NCBI GenBank assembly: GCA_002737725.1
Contig: NSIP01000003.1
Span: forward strand, 146,501-210,500
Origin: Rhodospirillaceae bacterium
Lineage (GTDB): Bacteria > Pseudomonadota > Alphaproteobacteria > Rhodospirillales > Rhodospirillaceae
DNA length: 64,000 nucleotides
Direction: 5' to 3'
The first letter of the stretch is position 1. Each line of letters starts with the position of its first letter. Under the pieces are notes generated by a model, which worked only from the letters and a program-made list of their open reading frames with translations, was not told the origin of the DNA and searched no databases. Made by a program: the position numbers and the translations under genes. Shown one piece after another: positions 54,985-62,167 of this stretch.

Positions 54985-55878
54985 ATGACATTCATTCAAA
55001 AATTACTGTGCGTTGCCGGAGTTACGTTCGCGAGTTTGGGCCATGCGCATGGCGCTGATGCCGTCATCAAGCGCGGCTATGTCGAGAATCGCTATGGCCA
55101 GTTGCATTACCAAATGGCTGTGCCCGCCGATGCCAAAGCCAAGCAGCGCACGCCCTTGGTGATGTTTCACCAAACCGCCAACACGTCGCTGGAGTTCGGT
55201 AAACTGATCCCCGAGATGGGCCGCGATCGAACGGTGATTGCCATAGACACGCCGGGTTATGGTGGTTCGGATGGGCCCAAAGAGGTGCCGACCATTACCG
55301 ACTACATGACGGCCGTGAATGAAGGCCTGAAGAACTTAGGCTACGGGACCAACAAACCTGTCGATATCTTGGGCCTGCATACCGGCGCGTTCACAGGCAT
55401 TGAACTGGCCATTGCTGAACCCAAGATGGTGCGCAAAGCCGTGTTGGTGGGCGTGTGGCTGGTGAGTGAAGAAACGCGATTGCGCGCGATCTCGCGCCTG
55501 CCACGTTACAAAACATCAGTGGAATTCTTCGACTGGTTCGCAGCCAATCTGTCGCGCCTGCAGAAAACCCAACTGGCCCAGAATGCGGGCGATACCGATT
55601 GGGGCTTGGTGATCGCCGATAGCTTGCGCCCGCTGATCAAACGCGAATATGGCCACGATGCGGCGTTCAGCTATGCGGCCAAATTGCGCGAGCGCGCGCC
55701 GATGGTGACACAGCCAGTTTTGTTGCTGGCGCTGAACGATGGCATTCGCCAAAGCACACTCGACAGCAAGCCGTTATTCAAAAAACCCACGCTGGCCGAT
55801 TTTCCGAACCTCCAAGAAGGCGCGTTCTTCACCGCCGCGCCGGAGTTGGGCGTCAGCTTGCGTAAGTTTTTGGATTGA
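54985..55878 (+). CDS. exported alpha/beta hydrolase-fold protein with His at the nucleophile elbow
   Basis: 297 residues from the ATG at 54985, with GGGGAGGG as ribosome site. Signal peptide 1-24 (MTFIQKLLCVAGVTFASLGHAHG). Hydrolase fold: 'PLVMFHQTANTSLEFGKLIP', 'VIAIDTPGYGGSDGP', then the elbow ILGLHTGAFTGIELA near 131. In active hydrolases the third position of G-x-Nuc-x-G is Ser, Cys or Asp; here it is His. 'TQPVLLLALNDGIRQST' is the acid region; a clear C-terminal catalytic His is not evident. The paralogue at 59432 has the same GYHTGA. Either a binding protein or a different chemistry. Coupled to the GNAT gene after it. Confidence 0.82.
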   Translation: MTFIQKLLCVAGVTFASLGHAHGADAVIKRGYVENRYGQLHYQMAVPADAKAKQRTPLVMFHQTANTSLEFGKLIPEMGRDRTVIAIDTPGYGGSDGPKEVPTITDYMTAVNEGLKNLGYGTNKPVDILGLHTGAFTGIELAIAEPKMVRKAVLVGVWLVSEETRLRAISRLPRYKTSVEFFDWFAANLSRLQKTQLAQNAGDTDWGLVIADSLRPLIKREYGHDAAFSYAAKLRERAPMVTQPVLLLALNDGIRQSTLDSKPLFKKPTLADFPNLQEGAFFTAAPELGVSLRKFLD

Positions 55879-56339
55879 ATTTGGATATTCGCATTACCTC
55901 AGCCGTCGACATCCCGGCCCTGCATCGCGTCAGGATGTCGGTGAAGGAGAATGTGCTGTTTGATCCAACCAAAGTTCAGCCATCAGATTATGAACGCATG
56001 ATTCGGGCAGATGGGCGAGGGTGGGCTTGTCACGTTGACGGTGTCATTCGTGGTTTCTCGTTTGCGAACAAAAACAACAGAAACATCTGGGCGCTGTTTG
56101 TCGAGTCCGGTTTTGAAAGTCGTGGCGTGGGCCGACGTTTACTGAATTGCGCATTTGAGTGGCTATTCAATCAAAGCGCAGAGTCGATTTGGCTAACAAC
56201 AAAGCCGGGAACCCGCGCCGAGAAATTCTATCGCGCCGCCGGTTGGGAATTTCTGCGAATGGAGCCAAGCGGCGAATACCGCTTTGAGTTGGCTCAAAGA
56301 TTGAGGCATGAGCCAGACTCCTTCATGCGCGGCTTGTAG
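55875..56339 (+). CDS. GNAT-family N-acetyltransferase
   Basis: 154 residues with a TTG start overlapping the previous stop by four bases. GNAT pattern: 'LDIRITSAVDIPALHRVRMSV', 'WACHVDGVIRGFSFANKNNRNIWALFVESGFESRGVGRRLLNCAFEWL', where SRGVGRRL is the acetyl-CoA pyrophosphate loop, and 'LTTKPGTRAEKFYRAAGWEFL'. Acceptor unknown. Likely in the same transcript as the His-elbow hydrolase. Confidence 0.85.
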   Translation: MNLDIRITSAVDIPALHRVRMSVKENVLFDPTKVQPSDYERMIRADGRGWACHVDGVIRGFSFANKNNRNIWALFVESGFESRGVGRRLLNCAFEWLFNQSAESIWLTTKPGTRAEKFYRAAGWEFLRMEPSGEYRFELAQRLRHEPDSFMRGL

Positions 56340-56352
56340 AAATAACCTACAA

Positions 56353-56441
56353 CGTCATTCCCCGGCTTGACCGCGGCATCTAGGGTTTTCATCACCATTC
56401 GTAAAAAACGCTCTGGACCCCGCATCAAATGCGGGGTGACG
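56353..56441. repeat. intergenic palindromic repeat, 'GTCATTCCCCGG' family (full copy)
   Basis: Outer inverted ends CGTCATTCCCCGG and CGGGGTGACG. The right side holds the hairpin ACCCCGCATCAAATGCGGGGT, and the left side CCCCGGCTTGACCGCGG. Same family as 17393, 28114 and 48724. Confidence 0.72.
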
Positions 56442-56465
56442 AGTTGAGTTTTAGGGCGGACGTCT

Positions 56466-56605
56466 CACACCCTCTAAACCCTCTGCCTATGGGAGAGGGC
56501 AGGGTGGGGGCGGGTTGTTTGCGATCCGGTACGCGCGCTGTCACAGACAAAATAACAAATCACCCTCACCCGCCACGTTGTGGCGACCTCTCCCGAGGGA
56601 GAGGT
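56466..56605. repeat. intergenic repeat, 'CCCTCACCC...CTCTCCC' family (copy 2)
   Basis: Left part has CACCCTCTAAACCCTCTGCC and GGGAGAGGGCAGGGTGGGGG. The right part has ATCACCCTCACCCGCCACG and the hairpin ACCTCTCCC / GGGAGAGGT (56586-56605) followed by TTAAA. Matches copy 1 at 51331-51460 in layout. Together with the preceding repeat it fills the 285-base gap between the GNAT and nitrilase-fold genes. Confidence 0.72.
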
Positions 56606-56624
56606 TTAAATCGCGCCTTTCGTC

Positions 56625-57773
56625 CTACCCTTGCCCGCCGGGGTTCAGCCAGCGGCTTTTGCGATCCAGAAAGTCTTTCATGTCTTTGTCGGTCTGCGGC
56701 AGTTGATTGTCCGGAACATCCATAATGTTCATCGGCACTTCTTGTTTGTATTGGTCGAACACCGGCTTCACGACTTCTAACGGATAACGCTGGATACGCC
56801 GCCCCTCGCGGAATTTCTTGATGGGAATTTCCGCCTCTATCACGTTTTCATTGTTGCTGGGATCTTCGGCCAACACCTTGCCTTTGTTATCGACGATCAG
56901 TGATTGACCGCCAAAGGCCGCCGGCACACCCGAATCTGCCGGGAAGGTGATGTTGGACATGGCCGAGTACACGTTGTTGTACAGCGCAATCGCCTGCACA
57001 TCGGTTTTGGAAAACAATGTCGCCGTGCGCATCATAATTTCCACGCCGCGCATGGTGTAGGCCGCGAACACAAACGGGTCGAGCTGCACCGTGCTGACGG
57101 CAATGTTGCCGAATTCGGTTTTCAGCACCGGGAACTCTTCCTCAATGCCGTACTTGGCGCGGAATTTATCGCGCACGCTTTCGATAGTGGTGGTGGGAAT
57201 TTCCGTATCGTTCAGGCGCGTGACGTTGCGAGTTTTCCAATAGGTCTCTTTTACTTTGCCATCACGCCCGATGACGGGGTTGAGGCTGAGGATATGGCCG
57301 GGCCAATCGGGGTCGGTCGCGTAAGACCCGAAAATAATATAGGTGTCGCATTCTTTGGCCAGCTCGCCGATGCGTTTCACCTCGGGGCCATCCATGCGAA
57401 TGGTGAATTTGATTTTTTCACTGCGCGGGCCAGATGAGTACCCCGTCAGCGGAAACTCGTTGAACAAAATAAAGTCGGGCTTTTTGCCGGTGGTGCAGGC
57501 CTTCTTAATCCACCCAGCCATGCGCTCGACGTTGGTGGCCAAGCCCTCTTTGATGCTCGGCGCTTTTTGCAAATTCAGCGGCGCGTTTTGCACCACCTTC
57601 AGCACAATCACATCTTTTTCCAACTTTACTGTTGGATAGCTGCCATCGGCGCGCACCAGCTCGGGCACTTTTTGTTGAGCCCCGGCTTGTTGAGCCATCG
57701 CCGTAGTACTCATCAGCCCGGCGATGAATACCGCCGTCAGCCCATGTTTGAGTGTTGTGAATGACGTTTTCAT
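56625..57773 (-). CDS. exported nitrilase-superfamily (carbon-nitrogen hydrolase) protein lacking the catalytic Cys
   Basis: 382 residues from the ATG at 57773 with AAGGA eight bases upstream. Signal peptide 1-27 (VFIAGLMSTTAMAQ). CN-hydrolase fold with two of the three catalytic residues: Glu in 'FILFNEFPLTGY' near 106 and Lys in 'ETYWKTRNV' near 178. At the nucleophile strand, where active enzymes have I-C-Y-D or similar, this reads 'IAVSTVQLDPFVFAAYTMRGVEIMM', with no cysteine (Val near 229). It should not hydrolyse amides or nitriles by the normal route. The export signal and otherwise good conservation suggest a kept, non-catalytic or altered function. Confidence 0.82.
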   Translation of the reverse strand: MKTSFTTLKHGLTAVFIAGLMSTTAMAQQAGAQQKVPELVRADGSYPTVKLEKDVIVLKVVQNAPLNLQKAPSIKEGLATNVERMAGWIKKACTTGKKPDFILFNEFPLTGYSSGPRSEKIKFTIRMDGPEVKRIGELAKECDTYIIFGSYATDPDWPGHILSLNPVIGRDGKVKETYWKTRNVTRLNDTEIPTTTIESVRDKFRAKYGIEEEFPVLKTEFGNIAVSTVQLDPFVFAAYTMRGVEIMMRTATLFSKTDVQAIALYNNVYSAMSNITFPADSGVPAAFGGQSLIVDNKGKVLAEDPSNNENVIEAEIPIKKFREGRRIQRYPLEVVKPVFDQYKQEVPMNIMDVPDNQLPQTDKDMKDFLDRKSRWLNPGGQG

Positions 57774-57918
57774 AGTGATCCTTCGGTGCTTTTTTCCATG
57801 GCTCAGATTGGCGTCAGGTTCGCCATCAAGCAAGTGCCATTATGCGTTCGCGTGCGGTCAAGCGTATGAAGAGTTGGGATTTTGTTTCACATGAAACAAT
57901 TGAACACGATGAGCGCCC

Positions 57919-57995
57919 TATACCGCTCCGGTATATCCGACCGTAAATGACCATCGTGTGGCCGGTATAGCCTGTATTTTTTTGTATTAACAGGC
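57919..57995 (-). repeat. composite hairpin element downstream of the GarR-type gene
   Basis: Read on the minus strand, it begins about nine bases after the stop of the dehydrogenase at 58004: GCCTGTTAAT...ATACAGGC stem, then TATACCGG, a 20-base spacer, then GGATATACCGGAGCGGTATA. It has the same order of parts as the element after thiG (32704-32760). The plus-strand palindrome TATACCG / CGGTATA at 57919-57935 is perfect with a three-base loop. Confidence 0.7.
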
Positions 57996-58003
57996 CTGTA
58001 TCG

Positions 58004-58879
58004 CTACTTCAGCAGCGTCATCAAGCTCGACGTGTCCCAGCGTCCATGGCCCTCGGCCTGTACTTGGGCATAGAACTGGTCGACCAACGCCGCCACGGGC
58101 ACGCGCGCGCCCGAGCGCCGCGCCTCCTCCAAACAGATGCGCAGGTCCTTGCGCATCCAGTCAGCCGCAAAGCCAAAGTCGAACTTGCCTTCGCACATGG
58201 TGCGGCCTCGGTTTTCCATCTGCCAGCTTTGCGCCGCACCCTTCGAGATCACATCCATCACATCGGTCATGTTTAGGCCTGCGCGTTGACCGAAGTTCAT
58301 GGCTTCGGCCAAGCCTTGCACTAAGCCTGCGATAGACAGTTGGTTGACCATCTTGGTCAGTTGGCCTGCGCCGCTAGAACCCATGAGTTTACAAATTTTG
58401 GCGTAGGCGGCGATGATAGGTTCGGCCTTCGCATAATCAGTGGGCTCGCCACCGCACATCACACTCAGTGCGCCGTTCTCGGCACCGGCTTGTCCGCCCG
58501 AGACCGGGGCGTCAATAAAGCCAACACCAAGGCCTGCGCATTCTTTGGTCATGTCGCGCGCCAGTGTGGCCGATGTTGTGGTGTGATCGACAATCACCGC
58601 GCCTGCGCTCAAGCCCGCCAACATGCCGTCGGGGCCGCTTACCACCGCGCGCACGTCGGGGTCATCGCCGACGCAACACAAGGCCACAGTGGCGTTGCGG
58701 CAGGCCTCGCGCGGGGTTTTGGCGGCGTGGCCCCCATGGTTAGTAGCGTGTTTTGCGGCCCAGGCCTCGGCCTTGGCAGCGCTGCGGTTATAAACACTCA
58801 CGGTGTGGCCTTTGGCCGCTAAATGCCCGGCCATGGGAAAGCCCATAATGCCCAACCCGATGAAAGCGACCGTGGCCAT
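58004..58879 (-). CDS. beta-hydroxyacid dehydrogenase (GarR / 3-hydroxyisobutyrate dehydrogenase family)
   Basis: 291 residues. NAD-binding start 'VAFIGLGIMGFPMAGHLAAKGHTVSVYNR', substrate-binding 'FIDAPVSGGQAGAENGALSVMCGG', catalytic Lys in 'LTKMVNQLSIAGLVQGLAEAM' near 172, and cofactor-end 'FAADWMRKDLRICLEEA'. Reactions in the family are 2-hydroxy-3-oxopropionate (tartronate semialdehyde) reduction or 3-hydroxyisobutyrate oxidation; sequence alone does not decide between them. Followed by the composite hairpin element. Confidence 0.92.
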   Translation of the reverse strand: MATVAFIGLGIMGFPMAGHLAAKGHTVSVYNRSAAKAEAWAAKHATNHGGHAAKTPREACRNATVALCCVGDDPDVRAVVSGPDGMLAGLSAGAVIVDHTTTSATLARDMTKECAGLGVGFIDAPVSGGQAGAENGALSVMCGGEPTDYAKAEPIIAAYAKICKLMGSSGAGQLTKMVNQLSIAGLVQGLAEAMNFGQRAGLNMTDVMDVISKGAAQSWQMENRGRTMCEGKFDFGFAADWMRKDLRICLEEARRSGARVPVAALVDQFYAQVQAEGHGRWDTSSLMTLLK

Positions 58880-58967
58880 TTTAGTGTCCTTTATGACGAA
58901 TTCTGGTGGTCAATACTTGGCACAGACGGCAGGCCTGTGTCACGCTTCGTACATCACGGGAGCAGGC

Positions 58968-59435
58968 ATGAGTGGGTTGAGGATATCGGTCTTCGCTACA
59001 TTCGTCCTGATGATAGGCTTCAGCAGCACTGCGTGGGCATGCGGGCGCACCGACTTCGATGCCGCCCAAGACCCGACCTCCGCCATCCACTGCGTGATTG
59101 AACGCCAACTCGATGCCATTAAGCGTGACGATGCCGAACAGGCGTTTGCACTGGCTGCACCCAACATCCGCCGCGCCTTCATAGACCCCAGAACGTTCAT
59201 GGCGCTGGTGGACAAAGACTACAAACCCATGCGCCGGTGGGAAGCCGTCGCGTTTTTAGACCTGCGCAAGTTTGACGATCACTGCTTGCAGCGCGTGAAG
59301 CTGACTGACGCCAAGGGAATAGTGACAGTGGCCAGCTGCGTCATGGTGAAGGCCAACACCGGCGAGTGGTGGGTGGCGGGCGTGGCGATGGAAGACAAAA
59401 CGAAGGACGCGCCGAAGAAATTCAGTAAGCCTTAA
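58968..59435 (+). CDS. DUF4864-family exported protein
   Basis: 155 residues from the ATG at 58968, with GGGAG upstream. Signal peptide 1-24 (VFATFVLMIGFSSTAWA). The mature part fits DUF4864: 'IHCVIERQLDAIKRDDAEQAFALAAPNIRRAF', 'FMALVDKDYKPMRRWEAVAFLDLRKF', 'VKANTGEWWVAGVAMED'. This NTF2-like fold has no settled function. It overlaps the convergent hydrolase-fold gene by four bases. Confidence 0.78.
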   Translation: MSGLRISVFATFVLMIGFSSTAWACGRTDFDAAQDPTSAIHCVIERQLDAIKRDDAEQAFALAAPNIRRAFIDPRTFMALVDKDYKPMRRWEAVAFLDLRKFDDHCLQRVKLTDAKGIVTVASCVMVKANTGEWWVAGVAMEDKTKDAPKKFSKP

Positions 59436-60232
59436 ACGTCCAGATGACTTCTGATCTTGGCGTTGATGCGCGTCGGTGCTACATCGAAAATCCCAAACCC
59501 ATGGTCGGGCCAGCGCTCGAAGGTCCCGTTTTTAATCAGCGGCGCGGCGCGGGTTGAGATCTCCCACAAATCATCTTTCGGCCCGATGGCCATGATGGGC
59601 TGCGTCACCTTCGGCAGTTTCTCGGCGAACGGATAGCGCATCGCGGCCCGCGCTCCCCAAAAGGCTTTGTCGCCCGCTTTCAGTTTATCAACAAACCCGC
59701 GCGCGATGATGGGCAGTGTCGAGCCTGGCCCCGCCCATTGCACCGAGCGGTTCCACTCGCCGCGTACAAAGCTGTCGTCCATGGTCATGGGCACGGGCCA
59801 GGGTGTTTTAAAAAAGGCGTCGATCTCGGGCTGTTGCAAAACCGCCAGACCAATCAACACCATGCGACGAATTTGCGTAGGGCGCGCGAGGGCCAGTTCC
59901 GTCGCTGTCAATGCGCCGGTGTGATAACCAAGGATGTCGAATTTTTGATGACCCAGATGATCCATCACCGCAATCATAGCGCGGGCATAGTCGGCGATAT
60001 CGGGCGGCTCGGGCGGCAGATCAGACTCGCCAAACCCAGGCGTGTCGGGCGCGTAGACACATCGGTCTGTGCCGAGGTCTTTCAGCACTTCGGTAAACAC
60101 TTGGCTCGATTGCGGGCTTTGATGAAAGCACAACAAGGGTAAATGCGTGGGCGCGCCCACAGGTTTGGCGATGCGCACATGAACTTGACCGAAGGGGCCA
60201 TCGAAATACGTGCTGCGGATGGTTGGGGGCAT
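59432..60232 (-). CDS. alpha/beta hydrolase-fold protein with His at the nucleophile elbow (paralogue)
   Basis: 266 residues, no signal peptide. 'LPLLCFHQSPQSSQVFTEVL', 'CVYAPDTPGFGESDLPPEPPD', then the elbow FDILGYHTGALTATELALARP near 105, with His at the nucleophile position as in the exported relative at 54985. 'PIMAIGPKDDLWEIS' is the acid region, and 'RWPDHGFGIFDVAP' carries the C-terminal His expected of the triad. So acid and His are present but Ser is not. It starts about 64 bases downstream of the exported methyltransferase gene, beyond that gene's terminator. Confidence 0.85.
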   Translation of the reverse strand: MPPTIRSTYFDGPFGQVHVRIAKPVGAPTHLPLLCFHQSPQSSQVFTEVLKDLGTDRCVYAPDTPGFGESDLPPEPPDIADYARAMIAVMDHLGHQKFDILGYHTGALTATELALARPTQIRRMVLIGLAVLQQPEIDAFFKTPWPVPMTMDDSFVRGEWNRSVQWAGPGSTLPIIARGFVDKLKAGDKAFWGARAAMRYPFAEKLPKVTQPIMAIGPKDDLWEISTRAAPLIKNGTFERWPDHGFGIFDVAPTRINAKIRSHLDV

Positions 60233-60243
60233 GGAGCACTCAC

Positions 60244-60279
60244 CAAAGAAAAGAGCCCCAGTGTCTCCACTGGGGCTCT
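60244..60279 (-). terminator. intrinsic terminator of the exported methyltransferase gene
   Basis: A perfect 12-base stem, AGAGCCCCAGTG (60252-60263) with CACTGGGGCTCT (60268-60279), and a four-base loop. Read on the minus strand it is followed by TTTCTTT. It lies 17 bases after the stop at 60297. Confidence 0.85.
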
Positions 60280-60296
60280 GTGATCAAGCGTAAAAG

Positions 60297-61127
60297 TTAC
60301 TTCGCGGGTTTTTGGTAGAGGTGCGTGAAGCGGTCAGACTCACCAATGGCGGTGTACTTGGCTTTGTCGACATCTTTTTCGCGATAGTTCGGCGGCAAGG
60401 TCCACACGCCCTTCTCATAGTCCTTGGTGTCCTTCTGGTTGGCATTTATTTCAGACTTGGAGACCAGCTTAAACCCGGCCTTCTCAGCCAGCGCTTGGGC
60501 ATAGTCCTCGCGCACATAGCCGCTGACGGCTTTGGGGTCTTGCGGCTTGTCGGTGTTGGCGCGGTGTTCCTTCACGCCCAAATACCCACCGGGCTTCAGC
60601 GCGTCAAAGAAAGCCTTGAACATCACGTCTTCTTGGCCTTGTCCCATCCAGTTATGGATGTTGCGGAAGGTCACCACCATATCAATCGAGCCCGCAGGCA
60701 CAGGCGTGAGTTGATTGGTCGCGGGGTACAACGTGACGATTTGGGGTTTACCGTAAATCGCTTCGTTCTTGACGAGGTCGGCTTTGAATGTCTCGACCAT
60801 CTTCTTCACGTTTTCGCTACGCGCTGGGTCCCAATGGGCGGCGATGTAGTTGTTCTTCAGCGTTGGGGCCAAGATTTCAGTCCAGTAGCCGCCGCTGGGC
60901 CAAATTTCCATGACTTTCATGTCTTTGTTGAGCCCGAAGAATTTTAGCGTCTCAAGCGGATGGCGCGCGGGGTCGCGTAACTTGTTAGCTTCAGCGCGGT
61001 GGCTGCCAGCAAGGGCGGCCTTCATGGCGGCTTCGGTGGCGGCGTCGGTTTTGGCCGATACAGGTGTGGCAAACATCGCTGCGGCGACGAAGGCCCCGGT
61101 TAATGCGGAAATCAGTTTATGGCTCAT
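60297..61127 (-). CDS. exported class I methyltransferase-like protein (COG4798 type)
   Basis: 276 residues from the ATG at 61127 with GGGAGGATT upstream; the longer frame is not needed. Signal peptide 1-25 (LISALTGAFVAAAMFATPVSA). Conserved core: 'HRAEANKLRDPARHPLETLKFFGL', motif I as 'VMEIWPSGGYWTEILAP', 'GSIDMVVTFRNIHNWM', 'ALKPGGYLGVKEHRAN', 'KDTKDYEKGVWTLPPNYRE'. This EIWP-GGYWTEI form marks a family of predicted methyltransferases that usually have signal peptides; activity is unproven. It is a third exported methyltransferase-fold protein in the window, of a different subfamily from the pair at 9087-11440. Confidence 0.87.
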   Translation of the reverse strand: MSHKLISALTGAFVAAAMFATPVSAKTDAATEAAMKAALAGSHRAEANKLRDPARHPLETLKFFGLNKDMKVMEIWPSGGYWTEILAPTLKNNYIAAHWDPARSENVKKMVETFKADLVKNEAIYGKPQIVTLYPATNQLTPVPAGSIDMVVTFRNIHNWMGQGQEDVMFKAFFDALKPGGYLGVKEHRANTDKPQDPKAVSGYVREDYAQALAEKAGFKLVSKSEINANQKDTKDYEKGVWTLPPNYREKDVDKAKYTAIGESDRFTHLYQKPAK

Positions 61128-61240
61128 ATCAATCCTCCCAGGATGCCTCGCCGAAATGCGAGGCCGATTTAAGTGTGCAGTCAAAGCTAGCCCAACCAAC
61201 CCCCCACCGACGAATGACGATGTTGTGAAGGTGGGCTTGT

Positions 61241-61280
61241 TTTGGCAAAGCCAAATGACTTTACCCGTACATAAGTGTAC
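61241..61280. promoter_or_regulatory. two palindromes in the divergent promoter region
   Basis: TTTGGC-AAA-GCCAAA at 61241-61255 and GTACA-TAAG-TGTAC at 61267-61280, both perfect, lie between the exported methyltransferase (minus) and the SOUL protein (plus). They look like operator sites for dimeric regulators; no regulator gene is adjacent. Confidence 0.4.
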
Positions 61281-61397
61281 AATAAAGGGCATCAAGCATT
61301 TGTGCCCATTGTATAACCGATTTCGAGCATGGGCTTTTAGCAATCCAAAGCGCACCGGACCTCGTGCTAATTACACTAAATCAAGGGATTTTCGATT

Positions 61398-62030
61398 TTG
61401 CGGCTGTTCAAAACGCTAGTCAGTTCGGTCCTGTTGGCGGGGTGCTCGGTGGTGGGCGTTCGGGCGGTCACGGACGAACCCAAGTACGCGCTGGTGGGCA
61501 GGCTGGATGGCGGGGTTGAGGTGCGCACCTATGACTCGCGGACGGCGGCTGAAACCACGGTGGCGGCCCGCGGCGGCAGCAGCAACGAAGGCAGGGCCTT
61601 TAGCCTGCTCGCGGGCTACATTTTTGGCGGCAATAAGTCTAACGATAGCATCGCCATGACCACGCCGGTGGAAGCCGCGTCACGTTCAACCAAGATTGCC
61701 ATGACCACCCCCGTTCAGGCTGCGTCTGCGACTGGCAGTTACCAAATGCGGTTTTTCCTCCCCCCAGGGTACGATGCCAAAAGTGCGCCCGTTCCCAACA
61801 ATAGCAGCGTGCGGTTGGTCGATCTGCCGGAAGAAACCATGGCCACGCTGCGCTTTTCGGGGTCGCGCAACGATGACGCTGTCGACCTCTACAAAGCAAA
61901 ACTTCTAGCGAACCTTGAACGCTCGGAATGGAAAGCTATCGCTGAACCTGTGGCGCTGTTTTATGACCCGCCGTGGACGTTGCCGCCCCTTCGGCGCAAT
62001 GAAGTGGCAGTGCTCGTTGCGCGGCGGTAA
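61398..62030 (+). CDS. SOUL-family haem-binding lipoprotein
   Basis: 210 residues with a TTG start; AAGGGA lies about 10 bases upstream. The N-terminus MRLFKTLVSSVLLAGCSVV has a lipobox (LAGC), so it is membrane-anchored through Cys16. SOUL domain: 'YALVGRLDGGVEVRTYDSRTAAETTV', 'AFSLLAGYIFGGNKSNDSIAMTTPVEA', a second 'IAMTTPVQA', 'YQMRFFLPPGYDAKSAPVPNN', 'LERSEWKAIAEPVALFYDPPWTLPPLRRNEVAV'. SOUL proteins bind haem or other tetrapyrroles. It stands alone before mrcA. Confidence 0.9.
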   Translation: MRLFKTLVSSVLLAGCSVVGVRAVTDEPKYALVGRLDGGVEVRTYDSRTAAETTVAARGGSSNEGRAFSLLAGYIFGGNKSNDSIAMTTPVEAASRSTKIAMTTPVQAASATGSYQMRFFLPPGYDAKSAPVPNNSSVRLVDLPEETMATLRFSGSRNDDAVDLYKAKLLANLERSEWKAIAEPVALFYDPPWTLPPLRRNEVAVLVARR

Positions 62031-62167
62031 GTCAAAGTCCTTATTTAGCTAGGTCCGGGCCAGCCTTTTCTTGGGTTTCTTGCCACTTTCGGCCTTGCAG
62101 ATTTAAGCCACAATCATGCTAAGAATGGCGTCGAGATCGCCCTTCAAACGTCAGACATTTCCACCCC

